DNA from: Candidatus Muproteobacteria bacterium
GTDB lineage: Bacteria; Pseudomonadota; Gammaproteobacteria; Acidiferrobacterales; Sulfurifustaceae
DNA: 12,447 nucleotides
Assembly: GCA_023266455.1 (NCBI GenBank)
Contig: JAHFQD010000015.1
Coordinates: forward strand, 1-12,447
Direction of reading: 5' to 3'
Made by a program: the position numbers and the translations under genes. Positions 1 through 9,117 of the stretch are shown here, one piece after another; positions within the stretch are counted from its first letter, which is position 1; every line of letters starts with the position of its first letter. Under the pieces are notes generated by a model. That model saw only the letters and a program-made list of their open reading frames with translations, was not told the DNA's origin and searched no databases.

Positions 1-1055
1 TCGATTGGTTTTGCCGATTCCATCATTTCAATCGCGAGACCATCAGCCCGTACCTTTATAGTCATCCGGATCAAGCCGCGGTTCGGCACGCGTTCCGCGT
101 TGCCGCCGGACTGGATTCGATGGTGCTCGGCGAAACGCAAATTTTGGGACAGATGAAAGACGCGTTCACGAACGCGCACAAAGCGGGAACGACCGGGAAG
201 ATTTTGAATCGCCTGTTTCAACAAACGTTCTCCGTGGCTAAACAGATCCGTACGGATACGGCTATCGGCGTGAGTGCCGTCTCCGTTGCCTCCATAGCGG
301 TGCAATTAGCGCGCCAAATATTTACAACGCTTGAGGAACAGACCGTGCTCCTCATCGGCGCCGGCGACACCATCGACTTATGCGCGCGGCATCTGCACGA
401 ACACCGCGTCAAACACATGATCGTCGCCAACCGCACGGTTGAACGCGCTCAGCGACTGGCGGTTGACCTCGGCGCCGAAGCGATTTCGTTGGCGGAGATG
501 CCCGCGCGCTTGCACGAAGCCGACATCGTCATCTCCTCCACCGCCAGCCAACTGCCGATCCTCGGCAAAGGCGCGGTCGAGAGCGCGCTCAAGGCACGAC
601 GCCATCGGCCGATGTTTATGGTCGACATCGCCGTACCACGCGACATCGAGCCGGAAGTGAGCGATCTCGACGACGTATATCTCTATACCGTCGACGATCT
701 GAAAGACGTCGCGCAGGAAAATCTGGAATTGCGCGAGGCGGCGGCGCGCGAGGCGGAACTGATCATCCATAACAAAGTCGTCGACTTTATGCGTTGGGTG
801 CGTTCGCTCGACGCTGAGCCGACGATCCGCGCGCTGCGCGACGTCACGGAAGCGGCGCGCGAAGCGGAAGTCGCGCGCGCGCGTCAACGCCTGGCGCGCG
901 GTGAAGATCCACAAATCGTGCTCGAACAACTGGCGCGCGCCCTCACCAACAAATTCACCCATGCGCCTTCGGTCGCGCTCAAACGCGCCGACCACGACGG
1001 TAACGAGGATTTACTCGAAGCCGCGCGGCGTCTCTTCAACTTAAACGACGATTAA
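1..1055 (+). CDS. hemA: Glutamyl-tRNA reductase, 3' part (5' end outside window)
   Basis: Reduces glutamyl-tRNA(Glu) to glutamate-1-semialdehyde with NADPH, the first committed step of C5-pathway tetrapyrrole synthesis. The frame is open from base 3, so the gene begins upstream of the window; the ATG at 120 is internal. Visible in order: the end of the catalytic domain with the family block [18 protein letters not shown], the linker helix, a Rossmann NADPH-binding segment (VLLIGAGDT, where GAGEM is more usual), the block [14 protein letters not shown], and the C-terminal dimerisation helices ending in RRLFNLNDD. The catalytic cysteine region is not in the window. It is the first visible gene of hemA-prfA-prmC-moeB, with its stop 2 bases before prfA. 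HemA is often controlled by haem-dependent turnover, but the N-terminal region involved cannot be inspected here. Identification is secure. Confidence 0.96.
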   Translation, partial: DWFCRFHHFNRETISPYLYSHPDQAAVRHAFRVAAGLDSMVLGETQILGQMKDAFTNAHKAGTTGKILNRLFQQTFSVAKQIRTDTAIGVSAVSVASIAVQLARQIFTTLEEQTVLLIGAGDTIDLCARHLHEHRVKHMIVANRTVERAQRLAVDLGAEAISLAEMPARLHEADIVISSTASQLPILGKGAVESALKARRHRPMFMVDIAVPRDIEPEVSDLDDVYLYTVDDLKDVAQENLELREAAAREAELIIHNKVVDFMRWVRSLDAEPTIRALRDVTEAAREAEVARARQRLARGEDPQIVLEQLARALTNKFTHAPSVALKRADHDGNEDLLEAARRLFNLNDD

Positions 1056-1057
1056 CT

Positions 1058-2140
1058 ATGCAACCTTCTATCGAAGCAAGGCTAAAAAGCCTTGCGTTAC
1101 GCTTTGACGAAATCGAAAGTCATCTATCCGATCCGGCGGTGATCGGCGATCAAAATCAGTTCCGCAAGCTGTCGCAGGAATACGCCGAGATCACCTCGGG
1201 CGTGCGTATGTATCGCGAATATCTGGAAGTCATGACGCAGATCGACAACGCGCGTGAGATGCTCAAAGACAACGACGTCGGCTTGCGCGAAATGGCGCAA
1301 GAGGAAATCGCGACCGGCGAAGCGCGCATCGGCAAACTGGAAAACGACATTCAGATATTGCTGTTACCGAAAGACCCGAACGATTCGCGCAACATTTTTC
1401 TCGAAATTCGTGCCGGCGCCGGCGGCGACGAGGCGGCGATTTTCGCCGGCGAGCTCTTCCGCATGTATTCGTACTATGCGCAGGCGCGCGACTGGGACGT
1501 GGAAATCATGTCGACCAGTCAGGGTGAACATGGCGGTTACAAAGAAATCATCGCACGGCTTGTAGGTAAAGAAGCATACGCACGCCTGAAATTCGAATCC
1601 GGCGTGCATCGCGTGCAGCGCGTGCCCGCGACTGAAGCGCAGGGACGCATCCACACGTCGACTTGCACCGTCGCGGTGTTACCTGAAGCCGAGGAAGTGG
1701 ACGCGGTCGATTTGAATCCGGCTGATCTCAAAGTCGACACCTTCCGCGCCTCCGGCGCCGGCGGACAACACGTCAACAAAACCGACTCGGCGATTCGCAT
1801 CACCCATGTGCCATCCGGTCTTGTGGTCGAATGCCAAGATGAACGCTCGCAACATAAAAACCGCTCGCGCGCGATGAGCATCCTGCGTTCGCGCCTGTTA
1901 GAAATGGAACGGCGCAAACATCATGAACAAGAAGCGGCCATGCGCAAAAGCCAAGTTGGTACCGGCGACCGTTCTGAACGCATTCGCACCTACAACTTTC
2001 CGCAAGGGCGCGTAACCGATCACCGCGTCAACGTCACGCTGTACAAATTAGAACGCGTCATGGAAGGCGATCTCGAGGATTTAATCGAACCGTTGATCAA
2101 TGCCGATCACGCCGATCGCTTGGCGATGCTCAACGACTGA
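1058..2140 (+). CDS. prfA: Peptide chain release factor 1
   Basis: Recognises UAA and UAG stop codons and triggers peptidyl-tRNA hydrolysis on the ribosome. The protein has 360 residues, matching the usual RF1 length. The tripeptide anticodon PAT is at residues 190-192 and identifies RF1 rather than RF2. The catalytic GGQ is at 235-237 within [16 protein letters not shown]. Also present are the [18 protein letters not shown] block of the PCRF domain and the [11 protein letters not shown] segment near the C terminus. The ATG is 2 bases after the hemA stop. No Shine-Dalgarno is evident, so translation is probably coupled to hemA. The downstream prmC encodes the enzyme that methylates the GGQ glutamine. 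Nothing is unusual in length or motifs. Confidence 0.98.
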   Translation: MQPSIEARLKSLALRFDEIESHLSDPAVIGDQNQFRKLSQEYAEITSGVRMYREYLEVMTQIDNAREMLKDNDVGLREMAQEEIATGEARIGKLENDIQILLLPKDPNDSRNIFLEIRAGAGGDEAAIFAGELFRMYSYYAQARDWDVEIMSTSQGEHGGYKEIIARLVGKEAYARLKFESGVHRVQRVPATEAQGRIHTSTCTVAVLPEAEEVDAVDLNPADLKVDTFRASGAGGQHVNKTDSAIRITHVPSGLVVECQDERSQHKNRSRAMSILRSRLLEMERRKHHEQEAAMRKSQVGTGDRSERIRTYNFPQGRVTDHRVNVTLYKLERVMEGDLEDLIEPLINADHADRLAMLND

Positions 2141-2145
2141 TTAAT

Positions 2146-2988
2146 TTGAAAACGCTCGCAACGGTGCTCGACGAAACCGCGCGCCGGCTGGCGCCGACGA
2201 GCCCGACGCCGCGCGTCGACGCCGAGGCATTGCTGATGCATGTTTGCGGGCTGACGCGCGCGCGTTTGATCACGCTGGCAGATACACCCTTATCCCCCGA
2301 ACAAGATCGGCAATTGGAGGCGCTTATCGAACGCCGGTGCAACGGCGAACCAGTGGCCTATCTTGTCGGCGCGCGCGAATTTTGGTCGCTGCTTTTCCGA
2401 GTGTCGCCAGCGGTTTTGATACCGCGACCGGAAACGGAATTGTTGGTTGAGCAGACGCTGGCATCTCTCTCGCCCACGGCGGACAGTTCCATCGCCGATC
2501 TCGGCACCGGCAGCGGCGCTATCGCCATCGCGGTGGCACACGAACGCCCGCGTTGCCGCGTCGTCGCGGTCGATGCATCCGGCGATGCGCTTGAGGTCGC
2601 GTGCGATAACGCGCGGCGTCTCGGCGTGACGAACATCGAGTTTCGCCAAGGCGATTGGTTCGCGCCCTTGGCTAATCTGCGTTTCGACGCGATCGTCAGC
2701 AATCCTCCTTACATTCGCATCGGCGATCCGCATCTGGTCCAAGGCGACGTGCGCTTCGAACCGCACGCCGCGCTCGTCAGTGGACATGACGGCCTCGACG
2801 CCGTGCGCCGCATCGTCGCCGATGCGCGCGCGCATTTGCATCCGAACGGTCGATTGTTGCTCGAACATGGATATGACCAGGCACAGGCCATCGCCGAGTT
2901 AATGCAGCGTGCCGGCTTCGACAACGTCGCAGCACAGCGCGATCTCGCCGGCCATGCGCGCGTCACCACCGGTGTTAATCCGTGTTAA
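2146..2988 (+). CDS. prmC: Peptide chain release factor N5-glutamine methyltransferase
   Basis: Transfers a methyl group from S-adenosylmethionine to the GGQ glutamine of RF1 and RF2, which increases termination efficiency. The protein has 280 residues, close to E. coli PrmC (277). The N-terminal helical release-factor-binding domain includes GEPVAYLVGAREFWS and VLIPRPETELLVEQ. It is followed by SAM motif I, DLGTGSG, at 118-124, and the catalytic NPPY at 186-189, which binds the substrate glutamine amide. The start is a TTG 5 bases after the prfA stop. It was chosen because the reading from MKTLATVLDET aligns with family N termini and no ATG is available there. No Shine-Dalgarno is visible, consistent with translational coupling to prfA. 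The exact start is less certain than the identity. Confidence 0.95.
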   Translation: MKTLATVLDETARRLAPTSPTPRVDAEALLMHVCGLTRARLITLADTPLSPEQDRQLEALIERRCNGEPVAYLVGAREFWSLLFRVSPAVLIPRPETELLVEQTLASLSPTADSSIADLGTGSGAIAIAVAHERPRCRVVAVDASGDALEVACDNARRLGVTNIEFRQGDWFAPLANLRFDAIVSNPPYIRIGDPHLVQGDVRFEPHAALVSGHDGLDAVRRIVADARAHLHPNGRLLLEHGYDQAQAIAELMQRAGFDNVAAQRDLAGHARVTTGVNPC

Positions 2989-2998
2989 CGTTTCTCGC

Positions 2999-4696
<1,698 letters not shown>

Positions 4697-4699
4697 CAA

Positions 4700-4730
4700 A
4701 TCGAAAGGCCGCGCACGGCGGCCTTTCGAT
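4700..4730 (-). terminator. Perfect 13-bp inverted repeat between hsp20 and argB, probable hsp20 terminator
   Basis: The arm ATCGAAAGGCCGC (4700-4712) is exactly complementary to 4718-4730, with a 5-base loop. The GC-rich core flanked by A/U pairs resembles an intrinsic terminator stem. It sits about 20 bases downstream of the hsp20 stop. A proper U-run is missing after the stem on the minus strand (only CGATTTGC), so termination may be partial, or the stem may act as a 3' stabiliser. Confidence 0.6.
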
Positions 4731-4750
4731 GCGGCGCGATGAATCCACGT

Positions 4751-5215
4751 TCAATCGACGTCGACTGTGATTTTCTTGGGCTTCACTTCTTCGGCCTTTG
4801 GCAACGTGAGTTGGAGCACGCCATCCTTATAAGTCGCCTTAATACCTTTCTCGTTGATCTGCGTACCGAGCCGCAGGCTGCGGGTATAACGGCCGTAGCG
4901 GCGCTCTTGTCGCACGACACGATCGCCTTCCTTCTCTTCAGGGTCACTCTTCAACTCGGCAGAAATGGTCAACACGCCGTTTTCGAGCGTCACGTTGATG
5001 TCGTCCTTCTTCAAGCCGGGTAACTCCGCCGTCAGCACATACTCTTCGCTGCGTTCGGTGACATCCAAGGGAAACGCGAAATTGCCAGCGGCTTCTTCGA
5101 TCCAATTTACCGGACGTAGAAAACCTTCGAGCACGCGATCGAGTTCGTTGTCCCACAGTCCCCAACGATGCAGTGGCGATACACGGTTGATACTAGATCT
5201 CAATAAATTAGCCAT
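4751..5215 (-). CDS. Small heat-shock protein (Hsp20/alpha-crystallin family)
   Basis: An ATP-independent holdase that binds unfolding proteins and keeps them refoldable by DnaK/ClpB; forms cytoplasmic oligomers. The protein has 154 residues, typical for class A/B bacterial small Hsps. A variable N-terminal arm is followed by an alpha-crystallin domain from about 47 to 141, with the signature AELPGLKKDD at 63-72, the linker ENGVLTISAE, the charged loop at about 88-105, and GVLQLTLPK at 132-140. The C terminus ends KKITVDVD. The ATG at 5215 is supported by a strong GGAGGT Shine-Dalgarno 5 bases upstream, unlike most genes around it. Upstream lies a near-consensus sigma-32 promoter, so induction by heat is expected. 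It is monocistronic or weakly linked to argB through the hairpin at 4700-4730. A paralogue-specific name (ibpA, hspA) cannot be assigned. Confidence 0.95.
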   Translation of the reverse strand: MANLLRSSINRVSPLHRWGLWDNELDRVLEGFLRPVNWIEEAAGNFAFPLDVTERSEEYVLTAELPGLKKDDINVTLENGVLTISAELKSDPEEKEGDRVVRQERRYGRYTRSLRLGTQINEKGIKATYKDGVLQLTLPKAEEVKPKKITVDVD

Positions 5216-5219
5216 AACG

Positions 5220-5225
5220 ACCTCC
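5220..5225 (-). promoter_or_regulatory. Strong Shine-Dalgarno of hsp20
   Basis: GGAGGT on the minus strand, with 4-5 bases to the ATG at 5215. It decides the hsp20 start and is one of the few clear ribosome-binding sites in the window. Confidence 0.8.
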
Positions 5226-5245
5226 AGAAAAAGATTTGCAGAAAT

Positions 5246-5259
5246 GCCGCGGCAGCGGC
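5246..5259 (-). other. GC-rich stem-loop in the hsp20 5' untranslated region
   Basis: GCCGC (5259-5255) pairs with GCGGC (5250-5246) around a 4-base loop in the predicted leader, about 20 bases upstream of the Shine-Dalgarno. Leaders of small heat-shock genes often carry RNA thermometers. Here the hairpin is visible, but I see no convincing pairing that covers the Shine-Dalgarno itself. Confidence 0.4.
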
Positions 5260-5272
5260 GTTATGACATGTT

Positions 5273-5301
5273 GAATGGGAGGCGACGGCGATACTTTCAA
5301 G
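5273..5301 (-). promoter_or_regulatory. Sigma-32 (RpoH) heat-shock promoter of hsp20
   Basis: On the minus strand, CTTGAAA (5301-5295) is followed after 15 bases by CCCATTC (5279-5273). The E. coli sigma-32 consensus is CTTGAAA, a spacer of about 11-16 bases, then CCCATnT, so the -35 matches fully and the -10 matches in its CCCAT core. It lies 58 bases upstream of the hsp20 ATG and just after the murI stop, giving a leader of roughly 50 bases. Confidence 0.82.
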
Positions 5302-5331
5302 AGCCCAACTGGAAAATCGTTATTTTAAAAT

Positions 5332-6144
5332 TCAAGAGCTCGGCAGCATATGCACTGCAACCGATTCCCCCCAGAGGCGAGAGATCAGCGGCGCATTTTT
5401 TTCTGCCGAGCCGCTGGTCCAGAAAAGATTTTTTTTATGCGGAGCGTCCGATCGTAACAGCCCCGCGTTTTCCAAGCGGCGGCGCAACTCACGCGCGACT
5501 GCCGGACTCGGATCGACAATGGTCACGGTGTCGCCGGCGATTTCTTTAATCAGCGGCATCAAAAACGGATAGTGCGTGCACCCGAGCACGATCACATCGG
5601 CGCCGCGTTTCACCAACGGCGAAACGTATTCAGCGACCAACGACCGCGAACGCTCGCTAGACAACTCACCGGCTTCGATTTGCTCGACTAAACCGGGACA
5701 AGGCTGAATCAAAATTTCAGCGCTGGCACCGAACCGCGCGGCGAGCTCGGCGAATTTATCGCCGGCAAGCGTACCATTCGTCGCCAACACACCAACGATG
5801 CCGGAGCGCGTGGCGTTGACCGCCGGTTTTACCGCCGGCTCCATCCCTACGATCGGTATTGAGTAACGCGCGCGCAGCGCCGCGATCGCGGCGCTGGTAG
5901 CGGTGTTGCACGCCACGACGATGGCTTTCGCATCTTGGGCTATTAAAAATTCACTGATGGCGATCGCGCGTTCTTCGATGAACGCACTCGATTTATCGCC
6001 GTAAGGAATGTGTGCCGAATCGGCGACGTACAGCAGCGCTTCGTTCGGCAGTTCGGTACGGATCTCGCGCAACACCGACAGCCCACCGACCCCGGAGTCG
6101 AAGACGCCGATGGGGTTTGCGCTTTCTCGCACCGATGTCGACAT
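5332..6144 (-). CDS. murI: Glutamate racemase
   Basis: Interconverts L- and D-glutamate without cofactor, supplying D-glutamate for the peptidoglycan stem peptide. The protein has 270 residues, typical of the family. The active-site blocks are VFDSGVGGLSV (D16, S17), IPYGDK (47-51), VACNTATS with catalytic C79, and LGCTHYPFL with catalytic C189 followed by H191. These two cysteines are the acid/base pair acting on opposite faces of the substrate. The ATG is 11 bases downstream of the hslU stop, with no evident Shine-Dalgarno, so murI is probably co-transcribed with hslVU. In Pseudomonas-like genomes murI directly follows moeB on the same strand; here it lies on the opposite strand with argB and hsp20 in between. 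Its TGA stop is inside a second CTTGAA element just upstream of the hsp20 promoter. Confidence 0.96.
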   Translation of the reverse strand: MSTSVRESANPIGVFDSGVGGLSVLREIRTELPNEALLYVADSAHIPYGDKSSAFIEERAIAISEFLIAQDAKAIVVACNTATSAAIAALRARYSIPIVGMEPAVKPAVNATRSGIVGVLATNGTLAGDKFAELAARFGASAEILIQPCPGLVEQIEAGELSSERSRSLVAEYVSPLVKRGADVIVLGCTHYPFLMPLIKEIAGDTVTIVDPSPAVARELRRRLENAGLLRSDAPHKKNLFWTSGSAEKNAPLISRLWGESVAVHMLPSS

Positions 6145-6155
6145 ACCGAAGAACG

Positions 6156-7505
6156 TTACAGGATGTAACGCGCCAAGTCTTCGTTTCCGACCAGGCCGTT
6201 GAGATGTCGATCGACGTAGGCGGCGTCGATTAACACGGTCTCGCCGTTTTTATCCGCGGCTTCGAACGACACTGTTTCCAGCAACCGTTCCACGACGGTA
6301 TGCAAACGTCGCGCGCCAATGTTTTCCGTACGCTCGTTGACCTGAAACGCGACTTCGGCGATGCGCCGCACGCCGTCGGGGATGAATTTCAGCGTTACCC
6401 CCTCGGTCGCCAACAGCGCACCGTATTGTGTCGTCAGCGATGCTTCCGTTTCCGTGAGGATGCGCACGAAATCTTCGGCCGTGAGCGCGTCAAGCTCGAC
6501 GCGGATCGGCAAACGGCCTTGCAGCTCGGGAATCAAATCCGACGGTTTAGCCAAATGGAACGCGCCAGACGCGATGAAAAGAATGTGATCGGTTTTGACC
6601 TGACCATACTTGGTCGACACCGTGCAGCCTTCGATCAGTGGCAATAAATCGCGTTGCACACCCTCGCGCGAAACGTCGGGACCGCGACTCTCGCTACGGC
6701 CGACGATTTTGTCCAACTCGTCGAGAAACACGATGCCGTTTTGTTCGACGCGGGTGACCGCCTTGGATTTAATGTCGTCTTCGTTTACCAAGCGCCCCGC
6801 TTCTTCTTCCGATAAAAGCTTGAGCGCGTCGCGAATCTTCAGTTTGCGCGGTTTGGTGCGGCGATTGCCGACGTTTTGAAACATGCTTTGCAATTGCGAC
6901 GTCATCTCTTCCATGCCCGGCGGCGCAAAAATTTCCACGCCGACGGCGGAACTGGATACTTCGATCTCGATCTCTTTATCGTCGAGCGCGCCCTCGCGCA
7001 ACATTTTGCGAAAACGCTGGCGCGCCGCGCCGTCGTCGGATTTCGTCGCCTGTTCGCCGACGGCGAAACCGATCTCGCGCGCCGGCGGCAACAACACGTC
7101 GAGAATGCGATCCTCCGCGGCGTCGACCGCACGTTGATGGACCTTCTGCATTTCTTCGACGCGCGTCATCTTGACGGCGGTGTCGATGAGATCGCGCACA
7201 ATCGAATCCACATCGCGTCCGACATAACCGACTTCAGTGAATTTGGTCGCTTCGACTTTAATGAACGGCGCGTTCGCCAACCTTGCGAGACGACGCGCGA
7301 TTTCAGTTTTGCCGACACCGGTAGGTCCGATCATTAAAATATTTTTCGGCGTGATTTCGGTGCGCAGTGATTCGCTCTCAACTTGCATGCGCCGCCAACG
7401 GTTACGCAGCGCGATCGCCACGGCGCGCTTGGCAGCGGCCTGGCCGACGATGTGTTTATCGAGCTCCTGCACGATTTCGCGCGGAGTCATAGCTGACATG
7501 CTCAA
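6156..7505 (-). CDS. hslU: ATP-dependent protease ATPase subunit HslU (ClpY)
   Basis: Hexameric AAA+ unfoldase that feeds substrates into the HslV peptidase, in the cytoplasm. The protein has 449 residues (E. coli 443). It shows [17 protein letters not shown], Walker A GPTGVGKT at 60-67, the pore loop GYVG at 93-96, an inserted I domain (about 110-240), Walker B IVFLDELD at 258-265, sensor-2 GARR at 397-400, and the C-terminal tail DLARYIL, which docks between HslV subunits. Two starts are possible. TTG at 7505 overlaps the hslV TGA and lies 8 bases from a GAGGAG Shine-Dalgarno. ATG at 7499 gives a more E. coli-like N terminus, but its Shine-Dalgarno spacing is 14 bases. I chose the TTG. The gene is translationally coupled to hslV and followed 11 bases later by murI. 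Confidence 0.97.
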   Translation of the reverse strand: MSMSAMTPREIVQELDKHIVGQAAAKRAVAIALRNRWRRMQVESESLRTEITPKNILMIGPTGVGKTEIARRLARLANAPFIKVEATKFTEVGYVGRDVDSIVRDLIDTAVKMTRVEEMQKVHQRAVDAAEDRILDVLLPPAREIGFAVGEQATKSDDGAARQRFRKMLREGALDDKEIEIEVSSSAVGVEIFAPPGMEEMTSQLQSMFQNVGNRRTKPRKLKIRDALKLLSEEEAGRLVNEDDIKSKAVTRVEQNGIVFLDELDKIVGRSESRGPDVSREGVQRDLLPLIEGCTVSTKYGQVKTDHILFIASGAFHLAKPSDLIPELQGRLPIRVELDALTAEDFVRILTETEASLTTQYGALLATEGVTLKFIPDGVRRIAEVAFQVNERTENIGARRLHTVVERLLETVSFEAADKNGETVLIDAAYVDRHLNGLVGNEDLARYIL

Positions 7506-8041
7506 AGGGACAACTCCTCGATGGTCAAATTACGGTTGGTATAAATGCAGATGTCGGCGGCGATGCCGAGCGAGCGTTCGACAATCGCGCGCGCGTCGAG
7601 CTCGGAATTTTCCAACAGCGCCCGCGCCGCCGACTGCGCGTACGGGCCGCCGGAACCGATAGCGATCAATCCGTTTTCCGGTTCGACGACATCGCCTTGC
7701 CCGGTGATGATCAACGATGCGGTCTTATCGGCGACCGCTAACAGCGCCTCAAGCCGGCGCAACATACGATCGGTGCGCCAGTCTTTCGCGAGCTCGACCG
7801 CCGCACGGGTGAGATGGCCTTGATGTTTTTCCAACTTGCCCTCAAAACGCTCGAACAGCGTGAACGCGTCGGCCGTACCACCGGCGAAACCGGCGAGGAT
7901 TTGATCCTTATAGAGACGTCGCACTTTGCGGGCATTGTGCTTCAACACCGTAGGCCCGAGCGTGACTTGCCCGTCGCCGCCGATCACGACGCGGTTGCCG
8001 CGTCGGACGGAAAGAATCGTTGTGCCGTGATATTGCTCCAA
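7502..8041 (-). CDS. hslV: ATP-dependent protease peptidase subunit HslV (ClpQ)
   Basis: Threonine peptidase that forms a double hexameric ring and degrades proteins unfolded by HslU. The protein has 179 residues. The nucleophile is Thr7 in MEQYHG-TT, so a six-residue leader must be removed to expose it, whereas E. coli HslV only loses its initiator methionine. In mature numbering the catalytic Asp17 (D23 in GGDGQ) and Lys33 (K39 in ARKVRR) are present, as are [25 protein letters not shown], and the C-terminal ICIYTN. The start is a TTG at 8041, since no ATG occurs before the threonine. A GAGG (8049-8046) lies 4 bases upstream. Its TGA overlaps the hslU start. No convincing sigma-32 promoter is visible in the 107 bases upstream, although hslVU is a heat-shock operon in E. 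coli. Confidence 0.96.
   Translation of the reverse strand: MEQYHGTTILSVRRGNRVVIGGDGQVTLGPTVLKHNARKVRRLYKDQILAGFAGGTADAFTLFERFEGKLEKHQGHLTRAAVELAKDWRTDRMLRRLEALLAVADKTASLIITGQGDVVEPENGLIAIGSGGPYAQSAARALLENSELDARAIVERSLGIAADICIYTNRNLTIEELSL
7514..7519 (-). promoter_or_regulatory. Shine-Dalgarno of hslU inside the hslV 3' end
   Basis: GAGGAG on the minus strand, 8 bases before TTG at 7505 and 14 bases before ATG at 7499. The spacing favours the TTG start of hslU. Confidence 0.6.
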
Positions 8042-8148
8042 AGTGCCTCGCTTCGTCGGCCGGTTCCGTGGGGTGGAAAGCCGCTCTGATATAGTTGGAC
8101 TACTTTAATTAATTCGGCGATTTTACGGACCTACCGGAATTCTTGCAT
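8042..8148. other. Divergent intergenic region between hslV and the beta-propeller gene
   Basis: This short gap must carry promoters for both the leftward hslVU-murI group and the rightward three-gene cassette. It contains an AT-rich block (8090-8115) with TATAGT at 8090-8095, which also reads as ACTATA on the other strand and could serve as a -10 in either direction. No good -35 partner was found for either strand. No heat-shock consensus and no operator-like palindrome were seen. Confidence 0.4.
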
Positions 8149-9117
8149 ATGGCGCTACGTCGTTTGGTTTTCAAGTTGTTATTGGTCGCGGCGATCTTGC
8201 CGTCGGTTACGCACGCCGAAATAGCGATCGTACTCAACTCCAAAGACGACGACATGAGCCTGATCGACACCACGACATATAAGGTCATCAAACGCGTGCC
8301 GCTCGGCAAGGAACCGCATCATCTCATTCCGACGCCGGACGATCGTTATGTCGTCGTCGGTAATGCCGCCGGCAACGATTTGGTTATGCTCGATCCGTCG
8401 AGCGGCGATATCGTCAAACGTCTGCCGCGCATCGCCGATCCGTATCACCTCGGTTTCAGTCCCGATCAAAAGTGGTTCGTGATCACCGCCAACCGGCTCG
8501 ACCGTGTCGATATTTATCGTTATGACAATGGCAACTTTACATTAGCGGGGAAAGTACCGCTGCCGAAGACGACGAGCCATATGGCTTTCAGCCGCGACAG
8601 CAAGATCGCCTATGTCACGGCGCAGGACAGCAATCAAGTGGCGGCGATCGAGTTGGCGACACAAAAAATTATTTGGAAAACGTCGACCGGGAAAGAACCC
8701 GCCGGTGTCTGGCTGACGCCGGACGGTCAACACTTATTGGTGGGCATGACCGGCGAAGACTACATCGAGATTTTTTCGCCTATGAGCGGCAAATCGATCA
8801 AGCGCCTCAAGACCGGCAAAGGCGCGCATCAGTTCCTACCCCAGGGCGACGGACGTCACGCGTTCCTAACCAATCGTGTAGAAAATACGATTTCGATAAT
8901 CGACATGCAGAAGCTCGACGTCGTCGAGAGCTTTCGCGTTCCCGGCGGCCCGGATTGCATGGAGTTACGCAAAGACGGCACCGAATTATGGGTAACGTCG
9001 CGCTGGATCAATCGCGTCAGTGTCGTCGATCTGTCGACCAAAAAAATTACGCAGTCCATTCACGTCGGTCGTTCGCCGCACGGACTTTACTTCCCCACTC
9101 ATGCGGCGCGTCAGTAG
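8149..9117 (+). CDS. Exported YVTN/YncE-type beta-propeller protein
   Basis: 322 residues from the ATG at 8149; a TTG at 8143 would add two. Residues 1-23 form a signal peptide (MALRR, then a hydrophobic core ending THA), with cleavage expected before E24, so the product should be periplasmic or secreted. The rest is a series of about seven 40-residue repeats. Each has a DxxTxKVIxxVPxGxxPHxxxxTPDxRYxxVxN-like pattern, for example SLIDTTTYKVIKRVPLG, MAFSRDSKIAYVTAQDSN and VWLTPDGQHLLVGMTGED. This is a seven-bladed propeller of the YVTN/YncE group. These folds usually bind ligands or partners; no catalytic residues can be assigned. Its last 17 bases overlap the deacetylase gene, so the two are probably co-translated. 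The family and its role with its neighbours are uncharacterised as far as I know. Confidence 0.85.
   Translation: MALRRLVFKLLLVAAILPSVTHAEIAIVLNSKDDDMSLIDTTTYKVIKRVPLGKEPHHLIPTPDDRYVVVGNAAGNDLVMLDPSSGDIVKRLPRIADPYHLGFSPDQKWFVITANRLDRVDIYRYDNGNFTLAGKVPLPKTTSHMAFSRDSKIAYVTAQDSNQVAAIELATQKIIWKTSTGKEPAGVWLTPDGQHLLVGMTGEDYIEIFSPMSGKSIKRLKTGKGAHQFLPQGDGRHAFLTNRVENTISIIDMQKLDVVESFRVPGGPDCMELRKDGTELWVTSRWINRVSVVDLSTKKITQSIHVGRSPHGLYFPTHAARQ

Noticed and set aside
378..995. Open frame of 205 codons opposite hemA
   Set aside because: Arg- and Asp-rich sequence with no family features, fully inside a secure housekeeping gene.
2909..2998. Upstream extension of moeB into prmC
   Set aside because: The frame is open, but the added residues have no counterpart in MoeB/ThiF proteins. 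ATG 2999 gives the normal N terminus.
8042..8110. Sigma-32 promoter for hslVU
   Set aside because: A CCCCAC resembling a -10 is present on the minus strand, but no CTTGAA-like -35 occurs at the right distance.
9020..9100. Earlier start for the deacetylase inside the propeller gene
   Set aside because: It would add 27 residues in front of a well-formed signal peptide beginning at 9101.
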